DNA of 64,000 nt, taken from NCBI RefSeq assembly GCF_900102375.1, contig NZ_FNBO01000008.1, positions 62,001-126,000 on the forward strand, given 5' to 3'. Under the pieces are notes generated by a model. The model had not been told where the DNA came from. It saw nothing but the letters and a program-made list of their open reading frames with translations, and ran no database searches. This DNA comes from Halorubrum xinjiangense (GTDB taxonomy: Archaea; Halobacteriota; Halobacteria; Halobacteriales; Haloferacaceae). Below, piece after piece: positions 6,986-15,878 of the stretch. The position numbers were made by a program, and so were the translations under genes. Position 1 is the first letter of the stretch. Each line of letters begins with the position of its first letter.

Positions 6986-9787
6986 ATGTCCGACCGCATT
7001 CCGGTCCTCCTCGTCGACGACGACCCGGACCTCCGCGCGGTCACCGCCTCCTACTTAGAGCGCGAGGCCGACCGGATCGCGGTCGAGACGGCGCTCGACG
7101 CGGCCGCCGGGCTCGACGTCTTGGCGGATCGCGAGGTCGAGTGCGTCGTCTCCGACTACGAGATGCCCGGAACAGACGGGCTCGAGTTCCTCGCCACGGT
7201 CCGCGAACGCTACCCGGAGCTCCCGTTCATCCTCTTTACCGGACGGGGGAGCGAGGAGGTCGCGAGCGAGGCGATCTCCGCCGGCGTCACCGACTACCTC
7301 CAGAAGCGGGGCGGCACGGAGCGGTACGAGCGATTGGCGAACCGGATCGTCGAGGCCGTCGAGAAGCGCCGGGCTGAACGGGACGCCGAGCGAGCGATCG
7401 GCCAGTTCCGCGCGGTCGCGGAAGGGGCGTCGGACGCGATCCTGTCGATCGACACCGACAGCGTGATCCGGTTCGCAAACCCGGCCGTCGAGTCCGTGTT
7501 CGGGTACGAACCGTCGGAGCTGGAGGGGGAGCCCCTGACGACGCTGATGCCCGAACGACACCGCGAGGACCACCGCGAGGCGGTCGATCGATACCTCGCC
7601 TCCGGCGAACGCGGCGTCGACTGGTCGGACGTTCGGTTCAACGCGCTCCACCGCGACGGCCGGGAGATCCCGGTGTCCGTATCGTACGGCGAGTTCTCGG
7701 CGGACGGCGAGCGGCAGTTCGTCGGCGTGATCCGCGACGACAGTGAGCGCGACCGACACCGGGCGTTCATCGAACACGCCGGCGACGTGGTCGCGGTGCT
7801 GTCGAGCGAGTGGCGGTTCCGGTACCTGAGTCCCTCCTGTGAAAGCGTGACGGGCCACGCGCCGTCGGACCTGATCGGAGAGCGGTCGTTGGACTACGTC
7901 CACCCGCACGACCGGGAGGCGGTGAAGGCGGCGTTCGGCGACGTCCGCGCGGGCGGAGACCCGCCGACCGCCGAGTACCGGTTCGAGACGGCCGACGGGG
8001 AGTACCGCTGGCTCGAATCGGTCGGCAGCGATCGGATCGAGACCGACGGGGTCGAGGGGTACGTCGTCACCACGCGCGACGTCTCCGCGCGGAAGGAGCG
8101 CGAGCGCACGCTCGCCCGGCTCCGTGAGTGGACCCGGGAGCTCAACTACACCCGGACCACCGACGAGGCGGCCCAGCTGGCGGTCGAGGCGGTCGACGAC
8201 CTGATCGACGCCGGCCTGAGCGGTATCCACTTGCGCACCGAGGACGGAGACCGCCTCGAACCGGCCGCGCTCGGCGAGTCGGTTCCCTCGATGTTCGAGA
8301 CGCAGCCGGCGTACGACCGGGACGAGCCGCCCGGGACGCGGGCGGCGCTGGCGTGGGACGCCTTCGAGGGCGAGGAGTCGGTCGTCATCGACGAGCTGTC
8401 GTCGTACGAGTCCCTCGACGAGGCCTCGCCCGCGGAGAGCCTCGTGTTGCGCCCGATCGGCGGCCACGGGCTGTTCGTCGTCTCCGCCCCGGAACCGCAC
8501 GTCTTCAGCGACACGGACGTGCTCGTGGCCGAGATCCTCTCCGGCCACCTCGAGGCGGCGCTCGACCGCATCGAGCGGGAGAGCCGCGTCGAGCGGCTCC
8601 ACGGCGCCACCCGGACGCTCGTGCGAGCGGAGTCCCGGGAGGAGATCGCCGAGCGGGCGGTCGAGGCGGCCACCGACGTGCTGGGGTTCTCGATCGTCAC
8701 CGTCCGGGTCCACGACGAGGCGGCGGGCGGACTGGTTCCGTCGGCGGTCTCGCCGGAGGCCGAGGAGCTGCTGCCGGACCGCGAGACGTTCACGCCCGAC
8801 GGCGGGAGCCTCAACTGGGGGGCGTTCGAGGCCGGCGAGACGCGGATGTACGACGACATCCGGGCGGCGGACGCGCTCGACGCCGACACGGCGCTCCGGA
8901 GCCTCCTGATCGTCCCGATCGGCGAGTACGGGACGATCGCGATCGGCGAGACGGAGCCGGGGGTGTTCGACGGGGTCGACGAGTACCTCGCCGGGATCTT
9001 GGCGACCGCGGCCGAGACGGCGTTCCAGGCGGAGGCGCGCACCCGGCGGCTCGCCGAGCGGACCGCCGAGCTGGAGCACCAGAACGACCGCTTAGAGGAG
9101 TTCGCGGGCGTGGTGTCACACGACCTCCGGAACCCGCTCGAAGTCGCGCGCGGCCGGACCGAGCTGGCCCGAGAGGAGTGCGACAGCGAGCACCTGACGG
9201 CGGTCGAGCGCGCGCACGATCGGATGACCGCGCTGATAGACGACCTGCTCACGCTCGCCCGCGAGGGCGACCCCGTGACCGACGCCGAGCCGGTCGACCT
9301 GGGACGCGTCGTCGGCTCCTGTTGGCGGACCGTTGACACGAGGGGCGCGACGCTGCGCAACGAGGCCGAAGGGACCGTCGTGGCGGACGAGGGGCGGCTC
9401 AAACAGCTGTTAGAGAACCTGATCCGGAACAGCGTCGAGCACGGCTCGACGGGCAGCGAGGGACGGAGTCCCTCGAGCAACCAGGCTCCGCCCGGTGACA
9501 GCCGGACGGAGTCCGGCGACGCGGTCGAACACGGCGGCGGGGACGTGACGGTCACGGTCGGGACGCTCCCCGACGGCTTCTACGTGTCCGACGACGGGCC
9601 GGGGATCGACCCGGCCCGGCGGGAGGCGGTGTTCGACGCCGGCCACTCGACCTCGCAGTCGGGGACCGGGTTCGGGCTGCGGATCGTCGAGCAGGTGGCC
9701 GACGCGCACGGCTGGTCGGTGCGGGCGGTCGAGAGCGAGGCCGGCGGCGCGCGGTTCGAGGTCACGGGCGTCGAGTCCGCGAACTGA
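6986..9787 (+). CDS. Hybrid sensor histidine kinase: receiver-PAS-PAS-GAF-GAF-HisKA-HATPase
   Basis: 933-residue soluble signal-transduction kinase. A receiver domain (residues 1-125, phospho-acceptor D57 in SDYEMPG) is followed by two PAS domains (~140-255 and ~260-370), two GAF-like domains (~380-540 and ~545-690), a HisKA helix with H712 in VVSHDLRNPLEVARG, and a HATPase domain with an N-box (ENLIRNSVEHG) and G-boxes (DDGPGID, GTGFGLRIVEQ). There are no membrane segments. TATA-like GTTATATC at 6955-6962 puts the start near a leaderless ATG at 6986. The N-box is interrupted by a ~30-residue Ser/Gly/Pro-rich insert (from 9446) that repeats VEHG on both sides and contains two perfect DNA hairpins. 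No dedicated output regulator lies alongside. Confidence 0.93.
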   Translation: MSDRIPVLLVDDDPDLRAVTASYLEREADRIAVETALDAAAGLDVLADREVECVVSDYEMPGTDGLEFLATVRERYPELPFILFTGRGSEEVASEAISAGVTDYLQKRGGTERYERLANRIVEAVEKRRAERDAERAIGQFRAVAEGASDAILSIDTDSVIRFANPAVESVFGYEPSELEGEPLTTLMPERHREDHREAVDRYLASGERGVDWSDVRFNALHRDGREIPVSVSYGEFSADGERQFVGVIRDDSERDRHRAFIEHAGDVVAVLSSEWRFRYLSPSCESVTGHAPSDLIGERSLDYVHPHDREAVKAAFGDVRAGGDPPTAEYRFETADGEYRWLESVGSDRIETDGVEGYVVTTRDVSARKERERTLARLREWTRELNYTRTTDEAAQLAVEAVDDLIDAGLSGIHLRTEDGDRLEPAALGESVPSMFETQPAYDRDEPPGTRAALAWDAFEGEESVVIDELSSYESLDEASPAESLVLRPIGGHGLFVVSAPEPHVFSDTDVLVAEILSGHLEAALDRIERESRVERLHGATRTLVRAESREEIAERAVEAATDVLGFSIVTVRVHDEAAGGLVPSAVSPEAEELLPDRETFTPDGGSLNWGAFEAGETRMYDDIRAADALDADTALRSLLIVPIGEYGTIAIGETEPGVFDGVDEYLAGILATAAETAFQAEARTRRLAERTAELEHQNDRLEEFAGVVSHDLRNPLEVARGRTELAREECDSEHLTAVERAHDRMTALIDDLLTLAREGDPVTDAEPVDLGRVVGSCWRTVDTRGATLRNEAEGTVVADEGRLKQLLENLIRNSVEHGSTGSEGRSPSSNQAPPGDSRTESGDAVEHGGGDVTVTVGTLPDGFYVSDDGPGIDPARREAVFDAGHSTSQSGTGFGLRIVEQVADAHGWSVRAVESEAGGARFEVTGVESAN
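9434..9535 (+). repeat. In-frame 90-bp palindromic insertion within the kinase N-box region
   Basis: Near-identical 12-base repeats (GTCGAGCACGGC at 9434-9445 and GTCGAACACGGC at 9524-9535) are spaced exactly 90 bases apart, a multiple of three. Between them are two perfect hairpins with GGA loops: arms CGAGGGAC / GTCCCTCG at 9457-9475, and arms GCCGGAC / GTCCGGC at 9501-9517. The inserted protein segment is disordered-looking and rich in Ser, Gly, Pro and Glu. The layout resembles an insertion with target duplication that keeps the reading frame. Confidence 0.75.
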
Positions 9788-9851
9788 CGGTCTCGGGACG
9801 CGCGCGGAAAATTCGGGTGCGAACAGTCGGCCGGTTTCTCGCGAGATTCAG

Positions 9852-10619
9852 TCAGTCCCGAGTGACCAGTTCGACCTCGTGGCCGTCCTGGTCCTTCGTG
9901 AACGCGTAGTTGTGGTCACAGGAGGCGGGGTCGCGGTAGTCGGGCGCCTCGCGGGTCAAGAGCGCGTCCCACGCGTCGTCGAGGTCGTCGACGCGGACCG
10001 CGACGTGGCCCCAGGCGTCGCCCATCGTGTACTCGCGGCCGTCGTAGTTGTAGGTGAGCTCGAGCTTCATCGCCTCCTCCGGGGCGTCCTCCGGCGCCAC
10101 GAAGTAGTTCGAGAAGGTGTCGGCCTCCCAACGCCCGGGCACCTCGGTGTACTCGAACTTCCGGGTCCAGTAGCCGAGCGCCTCGTCGGCGTCCTCGACG
10201 CGGACCATCGTGTGATCGATGCTCCACTTCGCGCCGTGGTCGCGCTTGACGATCTCGATCTCGTGGCCGTCGGGGTCCTTCACGAACGCGTAGCGGTTCC
10301 CGCAGGACTCGGGGTCGCGGTAGTCCTCGACGCCCTCCTCCATCAGCTGGTCGTACGACTCCTGAAGCGCGTCCTCGGGGACGCGGACCGCGATGTGGCC
10401 CCAGGCGTCGCCCATCGTGTACTCGCGGCCGTCGTGGTTGTAGGTGAGCTCCAGGAGGGCACCGTCCTCGTGGACGTCCTCGGGCCCGAGGAAGACGTTG
10501 GTGAACGTCTCCGCCTCCCAGCGGCCCTTCTCCTCGTAGTTCAGGTGCGTCTGGTACCAGTCGAGACTCTCCTCGAGGTCCTCGACGCGGATCATCACGT
10601 GGTCGAAGGTTCCGTCCAT
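9852..10619 (-). CDS. Tandem VOC (glyoxalase/bleomycin-resistance) protein
   Basis: 255-residue protein of two similar VOC domains (roughly residues 1-125 and 130-255). Each contains a hydrophobic strand such as DHVMIRVEDLEESLDWY or DHTMVRVEDADEALGYW, then LELTYN.DGREYTMGDAWGH.AVRV and a final DPDGHEIEIV or DQDGHEVELV. These place the His and Glu metal ligands as in lactoylglutathione lyase-like enzymes. The ATG at 10619 (MDGTFDHVMIRV) is preferred to one nine codons upstream that lies in a non-conserved stretch. It is divergent from the UbiA gene. A role in methylglyoxal or other aldehyde detoxification is likely, but haloarchaea use thiols other than glutathione, so the cosubstrate is unclear. 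Confidence 0.9.
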   Translation of the reverse strand: MDGTFDHVMIRVEDLEESLDWYQTHLNYEEKGRWEAETFTNVFLGPEDVHEDGALLELTYNHDGREYTMGDAWGHIAVRVPEDALQESYDQLMEEGVEDYRDPESCGNRYAFVKDPDGHEIEIVKRDHGAKWSIDHTMVRVEDADEALGYWTRKFEYTEVPGRWEADTFSNYFVAPEDAPEEAMKLELTYNYDGREYTMGDAWGHVAVRVDDLDDAWDALLTREAPDYRDPASCDHNYAFTKDQDGHEVELVTRD

Positions 10620-10764
10620 ACCCGAGCGATCGGCCGCTCGGGTCAAAAGCGTACTGAAGCCCGAACCGACCCCGCGGCGCCGGACCGGCCGACCTAATCC
10701 CGCAAAAATTTGGGTTTTATTAACACCACGTGGGGTGGATAGATACGTCTCGATCCCCCATACC

Positions 10765-10796
10765 GGACGTTCGCCGTCGTCTGACGGCGAACGTCC
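10765..10796 (+). promoter_or_regulatory. 14-bp perfect leader hairpin directly before the UbiA start codon
   Basis: Arms GGACGTTCGCCGTC (10765-10778) and GACGGCGAACGTCC (10783-10796) are exact reverse complements around a GTCT loop. The structure ends two bases before the ATG at 10799. A TATA-like TTTTATTAA at about 10716-10723 would place transcription start near 10745, so the hairpin would be in the mRNA 5' leader, where it could block or time ribosome entry. Confidence 0.7.
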
Positions 10797-10798
10797 CT

Positions 10799-11785
10799 AT
10801 GGCAAACGAACCGACGAGGCCGTCGACGCCGGACGGCACGACAGCGAAGTATCGTTCGCACGCAACACCCCCCGAGGCGGGGAGGCTCCGACAGTTCGCC
10901 GCGTTCGTCGCGGGCGCGCCGTTCACGGCCGTCGTTGCGGCCGTCGAGGTGGCGGTCGTGACGGTGGCGCTCGGCGTGCCGCTCTCGACCGCGCCGGTCG
11001 CGGTGGGGCTCGTCGCGTTCGCGGTGTACGCCGCGGACCACGTCGCCGACGCCGCGGGCGACGCCGGCTCGACGCCGACGCGGGCCCGGGTCGCGCTCCG
11101 CTACGGCGATCAGTTGATGGCGGCGGCCGCCGTGAGCTACGGGCTGGCGGTGGCGCTCGCGGTGAGCGCCGGTCCCGCGGCGCTCGCGCTCGTCTTCGTC
11201 CCAGGCGCGGTGTGGATCGGCTACGCCACCGACTGGCTCCCGGCCGCCGGCGAGCGACTCGCGCCGCTCGGTGCCCGCGTCGGGCCGCTCGGCGAGGTCT
11301 CGCTCCCGCGGCTGAAGGACGTCTTCCTCCTCAACTCCGCGGCGGTCGCGATCGCGTGGGCGGTCGCCGCCGTCGCCGCGCCGCTCGCGTTCGCCGGCGT
11401 TCCCATCCATCCGGTCGCGACGCCGACCGTCGCCCCGCTCTTCGCGTACGTCGCCGCCCGGTCGTTCGTCGACGTCGAGGTTCCGAACGTCAGAGACGTC
11501 GCGGTCGACGCCGCACGCGGCGTGGCGACGCTCCCCGTCGCGTACGGGGTCACCGGAACGCGTCGGATCCTGTTCGGCGTCGATGCGGTCGCCGCCGGGC
11601 TGCTCACGGCTGCCGCGGCGACCGGCGCCGCGTCGACGACCGCGCTGGTCGCGCTCGCCGTCGGCCTCGCGGTCTCCGTGACTGTCACGGCGCTGGTCGA
11701 TCGGCTCGGCGACGCGGCGCTCGGCGTCGCGCCGGACTGTAGCTACCTCGTCGCCGGCGCCGTGCTCCTCATGCTCGGCTGGTGA
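10799..11785 (+). CDS. UbiA family prenyltransferase
   Basis: 328-residue integral membrane protein with about eight to nine hydrophobic segments. The two Asp-rich Mg-diphosphate motifs of UbiA enzymes are recognisable in diverged form: YAADHVADAAGD (first, DxxxD type) and VPNVRDVAVDAARG (second). UbiA proteins attach a prenyl chain to an aromatic or polar acceptor in menaquinone, heme or archaeal lipid synthesis. The first motif lacks the usual Asn-Asp start, so this is probably one of the haloarchaeal paralogs of unknown acceptor. The ATG at 10799 (MANEPTRPS) follows the leader hairpin; a GTG frame from 10730 would start before the expected transcription start. Confidence 0.85.
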   Translation: MANEPTRPSTPDGTTAKYRSHATPPEAGRLRQFAAFVAGAPFTAVVAAVEVAVVTVALGVPLSTAPVAVGLVAFAVYAADHVADAAGDAGSTPTRARVALRYGDQLMAAAAVSYGLAVALAVSAGPAALALVFVPGAVWIGYATDWLPAAGERLAPLGARVGPLGEVSLPRLKDVFLLNSAAVAIAWAVAAVAAPLAFAGVPIHPVATPTVAPLFAYVAARSFVDVEVPNVRDVAVDAARGVATLPVAYGVTGTRRILFGVDAVAAGLLTAAAATGAASTTALVALAVGLAVSVTVTALVDRLGDAALGVAPDCSYLVAGAVLLMLGW

Positions 11786-11851
11786 GGTCGCGTCCGCGGC
11801 GCCGAACGGCACAGCTGCCCGTTTTTCGATGAGATAACTCGACCCGATGAG

Positions 11852-11859
11852 TTATAAAT
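11852..11859 (+). promoter_or_regulatory. TATA box of the 7TM histidine kinase gene
   Basis: TTATAAAT at 11852-11859 lies 22-29 bases before the ATG at 11881, the spacing expected for a leaderless haloarchaeal transcript, in an AT-rich patch (11830-11880). Confidence 0.7.
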
Positions 11860-11880
11860 CTATTATCCGTAAAAAACTCT

Positions 11881-13581
11881 ATGACCGCGCTGAGTCCGCT
11901 GTCCGTCGCTCTCCTCGTCGCGGTGACGGTCGGATCGTCCGCGGCGATCCTCGCGTGGCGGGAACGCCCCGAACCCGGGGCGACGTGGCTCGCAGTGTTG
12001 CTCGCCGGGCAGGTGTGGTGGGCGACGTTCCTCGTCTTCGAACTGGAGGCGGCGACGCTGCCGGCGAAGGCGCTGTGGTACGACGTCCAGTGGGTCGGCG
12101 TCGTCGCGATCCCGGTCGGGTGGCTCTTCTTCGCGCTGGCGTACACCGGCTACGACCGCTACGTGACGCCCTTCTCCGTGGGGATCGTCTCCGTCATCCC
12201 CGCCGCCACCGTCGCGGTCGCGGCCGCGGGGGACCCGGGCAACCTCCTCGCGGTCGACCACGTCGTGCGCGAGACCGCCGTCGGGACGTTCCTCGACGTG
12301 GTCCCCGGCCCGTTGTACTACATCATCGCGGGATACACCTACCTCCTCGGCGCGGTCGGGTCGGTCCCCCTGCTCCAGCTGATCCGCGACGAGGCCCGCC
12401 CGTTCCGGGGACAGAGCGCGGCCCTGCTCGTCGGGACTGCGGCGCCGTGGGCCGGCAGCGTCGCCTACATCTCAGGCGCGATCCCGGTCCCCGGGCTCGA
12501 CCCTACCCCGCTGGTGTTCGGCGTGTCCGGGGTCGCGTACCTGCTCGCGCTCTCGCGGTTCCGGCTGCTGACGCTCGCCCCGGCCCCGCGCCGCCGCGCG
12601 CGACAGCTCGTCTTCGAACAGCTCCACGACCCGGTCTTCGTCGTCGGGACCGAGGGACTCCTCGTCGACTTAAACGAGTGCGCGGCCGAGACGTTCGGCA
12701 TCGACCGGCGCACGGCGATAGGGGAGTCCGCGGCGGCGGTCGTGCCGCGGTACGACGCGGTCAGCGACCTCGACGCCGAGGGGGACAAGCCGCGGGCGAT
12801 CCCGATCGTCGGCCGCGACGGGCAACGCCCCTACGAGGTGACGGTCAGGGACGTGGTCGACGACCACGACCGCACCACCGCCCGGGTGATAACCTTCCAC
12901 GACGTGGGGGCGTACCTCGGCCAACAGCAGCGCCTCAACGTGCTCAACCGCGTGTTCCGTCACGACGTTCGGACAGAGACGAACCTCATTAAGGGGTACG
13001 CGGAGCAGCTGCGCTCGGACCCGACCGACGAGCGCGCCCTGTCGGTCATCGAGCGGAGCGCGGGGCGAATGCTCGAACTCAGCGAGCGCACCCGGACCGC
13101 GGGAGAGCTGTTCGACCCGACGGAGGAGTCGGAGTCGGTCCGGCTCCCGCGCATCGTTGACGGGGCGGTCGCGGACGCGCGTTCGATCGACCCCGACGCG
13201 CGGATCGAGATCGGAGAAGTCCCCCGCGTCGCGGTTCCGGCCGTGTTGGAGGTCGTCTTGGAGAACCTCTGCTCGAACGCGGTCCGACACAACGACGCGG
13301 AGCCGCCGTGGGTGCGGGTCGACGCGGCCGTCGAGGGGGACTGGGTCGAGGTCACCGTCGGCGACGACGGCCCCGGAATCGACCCCGCGGAGTACGACGT
13401 GTTAGACCGCGGCAGCGAGACGCCGCTGCGCCACGGAAGCGGGATCGGCCTGTGGATCGTCAAGTGGGGCGTCGACCACCTCGGCGGCCGGATCTCGTTC
13501 GCCGAGCGCGAGCCGCGGGGGACGGTCGTGACGGTTTCCGTCCCGGTCGATCGGTCGGACGTGCCGAACGCAGGTCGATAG
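11881..13581 (+). CDS. Membrane sensor histidine kinase (7TM-PAS-HisKA-HATPase)
   Basis: 566-residue kinase. The N-terminal ~230 residues contain seven hydrophobic helices of the histidine kinase N-terminal 7TM type. A PAS-like domain follows (~240-350, starting QLHDPVFVVGTEGLLVDLNECAAETFG), then the dimerisation helix with phospho-acceptor H361 in RVFRHDVRTETNLIKGYAEQL, and a HATPase domain with ENLCSNAVRHND (N-box), VGDDGPGID and HGSGIGLWIVKWG. The FRHDVR form of the H-box is the usual haloarchaeal type. There is no adjacent response regulator. The ligand is unknown. Confidence 0.93.
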   Translation: MTALSPLSVALLVAVTVGSSAAILAWRERPEPGATWLAVLLAGQVWWATFLVFELEAATLPAKALWYDVQWVGVVAIPVGWLFFALAYTGYDRYVTPFSVGIVSVIPAATVAVAAAGDPGNLLAVDHVVRETAVGTFLDVVPGPLYYIIAGYTYLLGAVGSVPLLQLIRDEARPFRGQSAALLVGTAAPWAGSVAYISGAIPVPGLDPTPLVFGVSGVAYLLALSRFRLLTLAPAPRRRARQLVFEQLHDPVFVVGTEGLLVDLNECAAETFGIDRRTAIGESAAAVVPRYDAVSDLDAEGDKPRAIPIVGRDGQRPYEVTVRDVVDDHDRTTARVITFHDVGAYLGQQQRLNVLNRVFRHDVRTETNLIKGYAEQLRSDPTDERALSVIERSAGRMLELSERTRTAGELFDPTEESESVRLPRIVDGAVADARSIDPDARIEIGEVPRVAVPAVLEVVLENLCSNAVRHNDAEPPWVRVDAAVEGDWVEVTVGDDGPGIDPAEYDVLDRGSETPLRHGSGIGLWIVKWGVDHLGGRISFAEREPRGTVVTVSVPVDRSDVPNAGR

Positions 13582-13611
13582 GCACTTGCCTCCGGGCGGC
13601 GACCCCGGGAT

Positions 13612-14052
13612 ATGGACGCTACGGCCACGACGTATCTCCCGTACGCGCTGCTCGCGATGGGCGCGTACGCGCTCGTCTCGCCGCTGATGCGCGTCGCCAC
13701 GACCGGTCCGAACGCGATCCCGAGCGACGTCGCCGTCATCGTCTCGAACACGCTGCTCGTCGCCATGGCGGTCGGCGTGATACTCTACACCGGACAGGGG
13801 TTCACGACCCACCTCGCGTCGCCGAAGCTGGCACACGTGCTCGCCGCCGGGGTGTTCCTCGGGATCGGCATCCTCGCGCTGTACCGCTCGCTCTCTTTGG
13901 GCCCGGTGAGCGTCGTGACGCCCATCTTCGCGATGTTCCTCGTCTTCTCGTCGGTCATCGGCTTCCTGTTCCTCGGCGAGTCGTTCACCGCCCGCAAGGG
14001 GCTCGGGATCGCCTTCGCCGCCGCCGCCGTCTACCTGGTCTCCGGCGCCTGA
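13612..14052 (+). CDS. Small EamA-family membrane protein
   Basis: 146-residue hydrophobic protein with about five membrane helices, equivalent to one EamA (DMT) unit rather than the usual two-unit ten-helix transporter. The second half, GILALYRSLSLGPVSVVTPIFAMFLV followed by LFLGESFTARKGLGIAFAAAAVYLV, matches the conserved EamA core. Single-unit members work as dimers, as in the EmrE-like SMR proteins. The substrate is unknown. It begins 30 bases after the histidine kinase and could be co-transcribed with it. Confidence 0.85.
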   Translation: MDATATTYLPYALLAMGAYALVSPLMRVATTGPNAIPSDVAVIVSNTLLVAMAVGVILYTGQGFTTHLASPKLAHVLAAGVFLGIGILALYRSLSLGPVSVVTPIFAMFLVFSSVIGFLFLGESFTARKGLGIAFAAAAVYLVSGA

Positions 14053-14150
14053 CCGCGAGGCGATGCGGGGCCTGCGACCCCCGCGATCCGGAACCGCCTG
14101 CCGCGTGACGAAACCCCTTTAGCCGCCAGCGGGAAAGGAGCGCACCCGCC

Positions 14151-15686
14151 GTGTCTCGCCTTCCGATCTCCCTCCGTTCGCTGGTCTCCCGCCTCCCGAA
14201 CCCGTTCCGGGCGCTCATCCTCTACATCGGCTTCGCCCTCGCGAGGATCGGGCTGATCGACCGACACCGCGTGGTCCGCACGACCGACCTCGCGTGGCCG
14301 CGGATCGTCACGGGGATCGCCCGGATGTCGAAGAACGCGGTCGACGTCGCGATGGTCGGCGTCGCGGTCGGCACCAGCGCCGTCGCCGGCGTCGGCTTCG
14401 CCGGCCCCTACTGGGGGCTCGCGTTCGCGCTCGGCGGCGGCGTCGCCGGCGGCACCATCGCCTTGGTCTCCCAGCGGTACGGCGCGGAGGCGTTCGTCGA
14501 ACTCGGCGACGCGGTCCGGTCGAGCGTGCTCCTCGCGGTCGCGATCACGATCCCGGTCAGCGCGACGTTCTGGCTGTACGCCCCGGCCTTCATCGACGTC
14601 CTGAGCAGCAACGAGGCGGCGATCGCCTACGGCGCGGACTACCTCCGCGTGGTCGGCCTCGGCGTCCCCTTCGCCGCGCTCAACCTCGTCGGCAGCCGCG
14701 TGCTGGTCGGCTGCGACGACGCCTACACCGCGATGCAGGTCCGCGCGGGCGGCGCGATCGCGAACATCGTCCTCAGCGCGCTGTTCATCTTCGGCTTCGG
14801 CTGGGGCGTCGAGGGCGCCGCGATCGGGACCGTCCTCTCGAACGTCCTCGCGGTCGCCGGCTTCACCGTCGGCCTCGTCCGCGGCAGCGCCCCGCTCATC
14901 GGCGAGTTCCCGGTCGCGATCGACCCGACCGGCTCGTACGTCAACCCCGGAATGTTACGCGACCTCGTGGAGATCGGGGTGCCGGTCGGCGCGCGCAATC
15001 TCGTCTGGACCGCCGCGGAGTTCCCCATGCTCGCCATCCTCGACGTGTTCGGCGAGAACACCGTGGCCGCGTTCGTCATCGCCCGCCGCATCTGGGGGAT
15101 CATGAACACGCCCGGCTGGGGGTTCGGCCTCGCCTCCTCCAGCCTGGTCGGGCAGGAACTCGGCGTCGAGCGCCCCGACGAGGCCGAGGCGTACGCCCGC
15201 GACATCATCCGCTTCTCGGTGGCGACGTACGCCGTCTCCGCGGTGCTTATCGCGATATTCGCGACCGACATCGTCTCGCTTTTCGCCCAGTCGCCCGACA
15301 GCCCGGAGATCCCGATCGCCGTCAACCTCGTGTACGCGGCCTGCGCCGCCGTGATATTCCAGGGCGTCTCCGGCGGCGCGGCCGGCCCCCTTGACGCCGC
15401 CGGCGACACGAAGATCCCCTTCGCGAGCCAGTTCCTCGGCATGTTTTGCGTGTCGATCCCGCTCGCGTACGTCGGCGCGCACGACGCGACGCCGGCGATC
15501 GACCTTCCCCTCGTCGGGCTCACGGTCCCGGAGGTCGCGCTCCCCGCGATCGGGCTGTGGGGACTCTACTTCGCCTTCATGGCGGAGACGACGATCCCCG
15601 CCGCGATCAACTACCTCCGGTTCCGCTCCGGCAAGTGGAAGGCGATCAGCGAGGCGTACCGCCCCGAGGCGACCGCCGACGACTGA
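14151..15686 (+). CDS. MATE family efflux transporter
   Basis: 511-residue multidrug and toxin extrusion family antiporter with about twelve helices. Recognisable features are SKNAVDVAMVGVAVGTSAVAGVGFAGPYWG near the N-terminus and the second-half equivalents VPVGARNLVWTAAEFPMLAILDVFG and NTPGWGFGLASSSLVGQELG. It would export cationic compounds in exchange for Na+ or H+. Translation starts at a GTG (14151), preceded by a TTTAG at about 14118-14122. The extra ~45 residues before the first core helix are typical of haloarchaeal members. No regulator is adjacent. Confidence 0.92.
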   Translation: MSRLPISLRSLVSRLPNPFRALILYIGFALARIGLIDRHRVVRTTDLAWPRIVTGIARMSKNAVDVAMVGVAVGTSAVAGVGFAGPYWGLAFALGGGVAGGTIALVSQRYGAEAFVELGDAVRSSVLLAVAITIPVSATFWLYAPAFIDVLSSNEAAIAYGADYLRVVGLGVPFAALNLVGSRVLVGCDDAYTAMQVRAGGAIANIVLSALFIFGFGWGVEGAAIGTVLSNVLAVAGFTVGLVRGSAPLIGEFPVAIDPTGSYVNPGMLRDLVEIGVPVGARNLVWTAAEFPMLAILDVFGENTVAAFVIARRIWGIMNTPGWGFGLASSSLVGQELGVERPDEAEAYARDIIRFSVATYAVSAVLIAIFATDIVSLFAQSPDSPEIPIAVNLVYAACAAVIFQGVSGGAAGPLDAAGDTKIPFASQFLGMFCVSIPLAYVGAHDATPAIDLPLVGLTVPEVALPAIGLWGLYFAFMAETTIPAAINYLRFRSGKWKAISEAYRPEATADD

Positions 15687-15845
15687 GGCGGGCGCCGGAT
15701 CGGTTCGCCGCCTCGCCTCGCGAGTGGTACACGGATGCCGTCCCGGCAAAACAGTATTGTATTTAAACCACAATAAAATATGCCAGACGGAACGAAGGTT
15801 CGGACGTAGACGGAGTAGTAAAACCAGTATTGGATAATACGAGCA

Positions 15846-15853
15846 ATATTTAT
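15846..15853 (+). promoter_or_regulatory. TATA-like box AATATTTA
   Basis: This lies 26-33 bases upstream of the GTG at 15879, supporting a leaderless start there. It overlaps an in-frame ATG at 15852, which would then lie upstream of the transcript. Confidence 0.5.
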
Positions 15854-15878
15854 GCCCCAGCGACACGTACGAATCGGT

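Noticed and set aside
5026-7044. Long minus-strand open frame (672 codons) over the PAC2/thiolase region
   Set aside because: Arg/Pro-rich translation without domains, antisense to well-supported genes; long spurious frames are expected in GC-rich DNA.
7055-9079. Long minus-strand frame over the hybrid histidine kinase
   Set aside because: The sense frame has receiver, PAS, GAF, HisKA and HATPase motifs in order; the antisense one has none.
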